Source: Altererythrobacter sp. XM-24bin4 (GTDB lineage Bacteria > Pseudomonadota > Alphaproteobacteria > Sphingomonadales > Sphingomonadaceae). Taken from it: a stretch of DNA of 64,000 nucleotides. A program made the position numbers and the translations under genes. Each line of letters opens with the position of its first letter. The first letter of the stretch is position 1. Under the pieces are notes generated by a model, which ran no database searches, was not told the DNA's origin, and saw only the letters and a list, made by a program, of their open reading frames with translations. The DNA is taken from the NCBI GenBank assembly GCA_003149575.1, contig QCWG01000001.1:1083183-1147182 (forward strand). The letters are read 5' to 3'. This document shows, piece by piece, positions 60,210 to 64,000 of this stretch.

Positions 60210-61772
60210 CTAGGTGTAGCGCGCCCAGCCTTTGCTGGCCGGCTGCAGAGAGTCGAGGAAATTCTCCGCACTATCAAGATATTCGCGCCGTTTCTCTTCG
60301 CCCATCCGGTCCCAGGTCGAATAGATTCGCCCGATGCGGTGATTGCTTTCCAGCTGGTCGCGATTTCGGTCCATGAAATGCCAATAGAGCGGGTTGAAGG
60401 GGCAGGCACCTTCGCCGGTTTTCTTCGACACGGAATAGCGGCATTGCTTGCAGTAATCGGACATCTTGTTGATGTAATTTCCGCTCGCCGCATAAGGCTT
60501 TGTCGCGAGCTTCCCGCCATCGGCATACAGGATCATGCCAACCACATTGGGCAGCTCAACCCAGTCATAGGCATCGGCATAGACCGCCAGAAACCAGTCC
60601 TGCACATCGCGTGGATTGATGCCGGCAAGCAGAGCGAAATTCCCGAGCACCATCAGCCTCTGGATATGGTGTGCGTGCGCGTTTTCGCGCGTAGAGCGAA
60701 TGCTGTCTGCCATGCACCGCATGTCGGTTTCGCCGGTCCAGTAAAATTGGGGAAGGGCGCGCTGGGCGTTCAGTGCGTTGCGGCTCTCCAGTTCTGGCAT
60801 GAAGTGCCAGTAGAAGCCGCGGACATACTCGCGCCAACCAATGATCTGGCGGATGAAGCCTTCAACCGAATTGAGCGGCGCATTGTCTTCTTCATAGGCT
60901 TGCTGAGCACGCTCGCACAGTTCCAGCGGGTCGAGCAGGCCCAGGTTGATGCTCGTTGACAGCATGGAGTGGTAGAGATCGTCAGACCCGTGCACCATCG
61001 CGTCCTGATAAGGGCCGAATTTCTCGATCCGTTCTGCGAAGAAGGCATCGGCGGCTTCCTCTGCCTGCGCGCGCGTAACGGGCCATTCGAAGTGCTCCAG
61101 CGATCCAAAGTGATTGCCAAACTGGCCTTCGACCAATTCGATCACTTCGCGTGTAATTTCGTCCGGTTCGAATTTCGGCCGTGCGGGCGGGTCCATGCTG
61201 TCTTTGGGAGGCTGGCGGTTTTCCTTGTCGAGATTCCATTCACCGCCGACAGGCTTGCCGTCGCCGCGCATGAGAAAACCGGTTTTCTTGCGCATTTCGC
61301 GATAGAAATACTCCATCGTCAGATGCTTGCGACCCTCGGCCCATGCCTCGAATTCGGCATGCGAGCAAAGGAAACGGTCATCGGGCAGAATCTCGACGTC
61401 ACAGACGAACTTGTCTGGCCATTCGTCCTGCATCTGGTGCACGCGCCACTCGCTCGCTTCCACCACATGGATTGCGCGGGGATCATAGCGCCCGATTGCG
61501 CGCGCGACTTCGCCGGTGATGCTGCCCGAATTGTCCGCATCGGTCAGCTTTATGTAATCGACCGTCCATCCGGCTTCCCGAAGTTCGGCCGCAAAATGCC
61601 GCATCGCGGAGAATATCAGCGCGATCTTTTGCTTGTGATGTTTGACGTAGGTCGCCTCGTCCCAAACCTCCATCATCAGGATGACGGTATCGTCCTGCGT
61701 GCGTCCGCGAAGGCTGGCCAGATTGCGGGTCAGCTGATCGCCGAGGATGGGGACAAGGATCGGTTGAGGCAT
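60210..61772 (-). CDS. Iron-sulphur (6-4) photolyase, PhrB/FeS-BCP type
   Basis: The 520-residue flavoprotein repairs (6-4) photoproducts with light. It belongs to the 4Fe-4S branch: a cysteine in MRCMADSIRS, and three more in DYCKQCRYSVSKKTGEGACPF near residues 435-455, match the cluster ligands of Agrobacterium PhrB. The N-terminal Rossmann domain (VPILGDQLTRNLASLRG) holds the antenna. It follows priA by 33 bases. Confidence 0.95.
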   Translation of the reverse strand: MPQPILVPILGDQLTRNLASLRGRTQDDTVILMMEVWDEATYVKHHKQKIALIFSAMRHFAAELREAGWTVDYIKLTDADNSGSITGEVARAIGRYDPRAIHVVEASEWRVHQMQDEWPDKFVCDVEILPDDRFLCSHAEFEAWAEGRKHLTMEYFYREMRKKTGFLMRGDGKPVGGEWNLDKENRQPPKDSMDPPARPKFEPDEITREVIELVEGQFGNHFGSLEHFEWPVTRAQAEEAADAFFAERIEKFGPYQDAMVHGSDDLYHSMLSTSINLGLLDPLELCERAQQAYEEDNAPLNSVEGFIRQIIGWREYVRGFYWHFMPELESRNALNAQRALPQFYWTGETDMRCMADSIRSTRENAHAHHIQRLMVLGNFALLAGINPRDVQDWFLAVYADAYDWVELPNVVGMILYADGGKLATKPYAASGNYINKMSDYCKQCRYSVSKKTGEGACPFNPLYWHFMDRNRDQLESNHRIGRIYSTWDRMGEEKRREYLDSAENFLDSLQPASKGWARYT

Positions 61773-61805
61773 AGCTACTCAATGAGCGAGCACGAGATTG
61801 GTGCC

Positions 61806-63971
61806 TCAAACAAAGCTGTAGGGGTCAATGTCGATCCCGATGCGCACGCCGGGCGGGAATTCCTGCGTTGCGATCCACTCCGTTATGACCTTTTGCAGGT
61901 TTGCGCTGCGCCGCGCGTTGACGAGGAAGCGGTGGCGGTATCGCCCGCGCAGCATGGCGAGCGGAGCCGGGGCAGGGCCCAGGATTGCGACATCGTCCAC
62001 ATGCGGGCGAATATCGCCCAGCCGGTTTGCCGCTTGCCGGGCTTCCGCATCGTCCTCAGACGAGATGATAATCGCCGCCCAGCGCCCGAATGGCGGCGCG
62101 CCGACATATCGCCGGGCTTCGGTTTCGGCTTCATAGAAAGCGTCCCGGTTGCCTTCAGCCAATGCGGCGATAACCGGCGCGTCAACATGGCGCGTCTGGA
62201 TTAGGACTTCGCCCGGCTTTGCTCCGCGTCCCGCGCGTCCGGCGGCTTGGGAAACTTGCTGATAGGTGCGCTCGCCCGCGCGTAAGTCTCCGCCCTCCAG
62301 GCCCAGATCCGCATCGACCACGCCCACCAGCGTCAGTTCGGGGAAGTGAAAGCCCTTGGTTACCAGCTGCGTACCGATGATGATATCGATCGCACCAGCC
62401 TCTGCCGCGGCGATGAACTCGGCGGCTTTCTCAGGTGAGTTGAGCGTATCCGAAGTTGCGACCGCGATGCGCGCTTCGGGAAACAGTTCGCGCACTTCAT
62501 CGGCAATCCGTTCAACCCCGGGCCCGCAAGCGACCAGACAATCGGGCTCGCCGCATTCGGGGCAAGTCGCGGGCGGCGTTTCCTCATGTCCGCAATGATG
62601 GCACGCCAGCCGCTGAGACAGGCGATGCTCGACCAGCCACGCGCTGCAATTTGTGCATTGAAACCGGAACCCGCAATTGCGGCATAGCGTTAGCGGGGCA
62701 TAGCCACGCCGGTTGAGGAACAGCAGCGATTGCTCTTTCTTCGCAAGCCGATCTTCCAGCGCTTCGACCAATCGCGGCGCGAGCCAGCGCTGCCGGTCGG
62801 GCGGTTCCTCAGTCAGGTCAATCGTGTCGATATGCGGAAGCTGTGCCCCGCCAAAGCGGCTGGGCAGATCGAGTTTTTCGTAGATGCCGCTTTCGGCCAT
62901 TTGCAGGCTTTCCAAGGCAGGCGTTGCGCTGGCGAGCACCACGGGAAAGCCTTCAAACCGCGCGCGCATTACAGAGACATCGCGCGCATTGTAGCGCACG
63001 CCGTCATCCTGTTTGAAGCTGACTTCGTGCGCCTCGTCGACCACAATCAGGCCGAGATTGGCATAGGGCAGGAACAACGCCGATCGCGCGCCGACCACGA
63101 CTTGCGCCGAACCCTCAGAAATCGCGCGCCATGCGCGACGTCGTTCAGTGGACTTTAGCGATGAATGCCATTGCACCGGCGCTGCGCCAAAGCGTCCTTC
63201 GAAACGATTGAGAAAATTCTCTGTCAGCGCGATCTCAGGCAGCAGGACCAGCACTTGCTTGCCCTTGCGAATGGCCGCTGCGACCGGTTCGAAATAGGTT
63301 TCGGTCTTGCCCGATCCGGTCACCCCGTCGAGCAGGAAAGGCGCAAATTCCTCGGCCTCCACAGCTTGAACCAGCCGGTCTGCCACTTCGCGTTGGTCGG
63401 GTGACAGATCAGGTACATCATGATCCGGGTTGGCGGGCGGGAATGGACGGTCGATTGCGACAGAGACCGGCTCGATAACCCCTTGCCCAACCATCCCGCG
63501 CAGAACAGCTTCGGATACGCCTGCGATGCCTGCAAGCTCGCGAATTGTTGCTTGCTCGCCTTGCAACGCTTCGATCGCTTGCTCGCGTTGCGGCGTCATC
63601 CTTTCGGGTATCCCGCCTGACAGCCGATATTCGGTCATGGTGGCCGGGCCATTGAGTGCGCCGCCGGACGAAATTACCATCCGTGCGACCGAGTTCATCG
63701 GGGCACAGTAATAGTCTGCTGTCCACTCTATCAAGCGGCGCAATGCGCTTGAGAGAGGCGGGACCGGAAGGACTTCAATAATCGGGCGAAGCTTGTGATC
63801 GGGTACTTCATCAGTAACAAGCCGATCAGGTTCCCAAACTATGCCGGTCAATTGGCGGGGGCCAAGCGGAGCGATAACGACATTGCCGGGCACAACCTCA
63901 ACCCCTTCGGGCACGCGGTAATCCAGCACACCCAAAGCACGGTTGAAAACAAGAAGGCGGATACGTCGCAT
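61806..63971 (-). CDS. priA: Primosomal replication restart helicase PriA
   Basis: PriA restarts stalled forks. The 721-residue protein has the 3'-end DNA-binding domain (NRALGVLDYRVPEGVEVVPGN), helicase Walker A LLDGVTGSGKTETYF, VVDEAHE in motif II, eight zinc-binding cysteines around LCRNCGFRFQCTNCSAW and HHCGHEETPPATCPECGE, and a C-terminal domain. Start taken at 63971 (MRRIRLLVFNRALG); an ATG at 63998 would add nine residues. Confidence 0.95.
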   Translation of the reverse strand: MRRIRLLVFNRALGVLDYRVPEGVEVVPGNVVIAPLGPRQLTGIVWEPDRLVTDEVPDHKLRPIIEVLPVPPLSSALRRLIEWTADYYCAPMNSVARMVISSGGALNGPATMTEYRLSGGIPERMTPQREQAIEALQGEQATIRELAGIAGVSEAVLRGMVGQGVIEPVSVAIDRPFPPANPDHDVPDLSPDQREVADRLVQAVEAEEFAPFLLDGVTGSGKTETYFEPVAAAIRKGKQVLVLLPEIALTENFLNRFEGRFGAAPVQWHSSLKSTERRRAWRAISEGSAQVVVGARSALFLPYANLGLIVVDEAHEVSFKQDDGVRYNARDVSVMRARFEGFPVVLASATPALESLQMAESGIYEKLDLPSRFGGAQLPHIDTIDLTEEPPDRQRWLAPRLVEALEDRLAKKEQSLLFLNRRGYAPLTLCRNCGFRFQCTNCSAWLVEHRLSQRLACHHCGHEETPPATCPECGEPDCLVACGPGVERIADEVRELFPEARIAVATSDTLNSPEKAAEFIAAAEAGAIDIIIGTQLVTKGFHFPELTLVGVVDADLGLEGGDLRAGERTYQQVSQAAGRAGRGAKPGEVLIQTRHVDAPVIAALAEGNRDAFYEAETEARRYVGAPPFGRWAAIIISSEDDAEARQAANRLGDIRPHVDDVAILGPAPAPLAMLRGRYRHRFLVNARRSANLQKVITEWIATQEFPPGVRIGIDIDPYSFV

Positions 63972-64000
63972 AAGAGCCTGCCAATATGGGCCTCTCATGC

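Overview
The window looks like the chromosome of a marine-type alphaproteobacterium of the order Sphingomonadales, probably an Erythrobacteraceae member. The case rests on several things seen together: a circularly permuted two-piece tmRNA, a DnaA-inactivating HdaA with an N-terminal clamp-binding motif, DUF2794 and SciP-like genes, the five-gene F1 block (atpHAGDC) without the Fo genes, a large TonB receptor, and an iron-sulphur (6-4) photolyase. Genes are tightly packed, mostly housekeeping, with many 4-base and 8-base overlaps and frequent GTG or TTG starts. No insertion sequence, prophage, CRISPR array or tRNA gene was seen, and no stretch longer than about 300 bases lacks a gene or RNA.

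Layout. 1-4000: the 5' end of uvrB, then a region of gene decay (a headless response regulator with an amber codon, a VOC gene with an amber codon, a putP symporter tail) interleaved with an extensin-like lipoprotein and gamma-glutamyltransferase. 4000-14400: typA, a TonB receptor, an RDD membrane protein, the YbbP/YbbA exporter divergent from a TesA-like lipoprotein, and recF. 14500-19200: a small ORF, a NUDIX hydrolase and an SDR in one operon, then divergent ssrA, followed by a paired beta-helix lipoprotein and diheme lipoprotein and a small membrane protein. 19260-25000: an arginine succinyltransferase (AST) block with an M20 hydrolase, divergent from malate synthase G. 25000-30640: the envelope/maturation operon lptD-surA-pdxA-rsmA. 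30750-33410: pepA, a DUF2256 zinc protein, holC and ndk, with a strong terminator.

33500-44460: mddA-like methyltransferase; purM-purN-sulfotransferase; a DUF2066-like protein, hdaA, cysE and DUF2794; an SDR; gph divergent from glmU; a mini HNH protein; and a frameshifted SciP-like gene. 44460-47450: a SOUL protein and a secreted prolyl oligopeptidase, flanked by sibling terminator hairpins. 47470-52600: the ATP synthase F1 operon with an extra secreted cysteine-containing lipoprotein between atpG and atpD. 52800-57290: a TauD-type dioxygenase, an unusual membrane-anchored trypsin-like protease, Ada, and a Tat-exported dienelactone hydrolase. 57500-64000: a DEAD-box helicase with a long basic tail, then the priA-photolyase-GST operon.

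The least explained items are the lipoprotein inside the atp operon, the beta-helix/diheme lipoprotein pair beside ssrA, the trypsin/coiled-coil/two-TM protease, and the broken SciP-like regulator. Functions are assigned from motifs and gene order read by eye; no database search was run.
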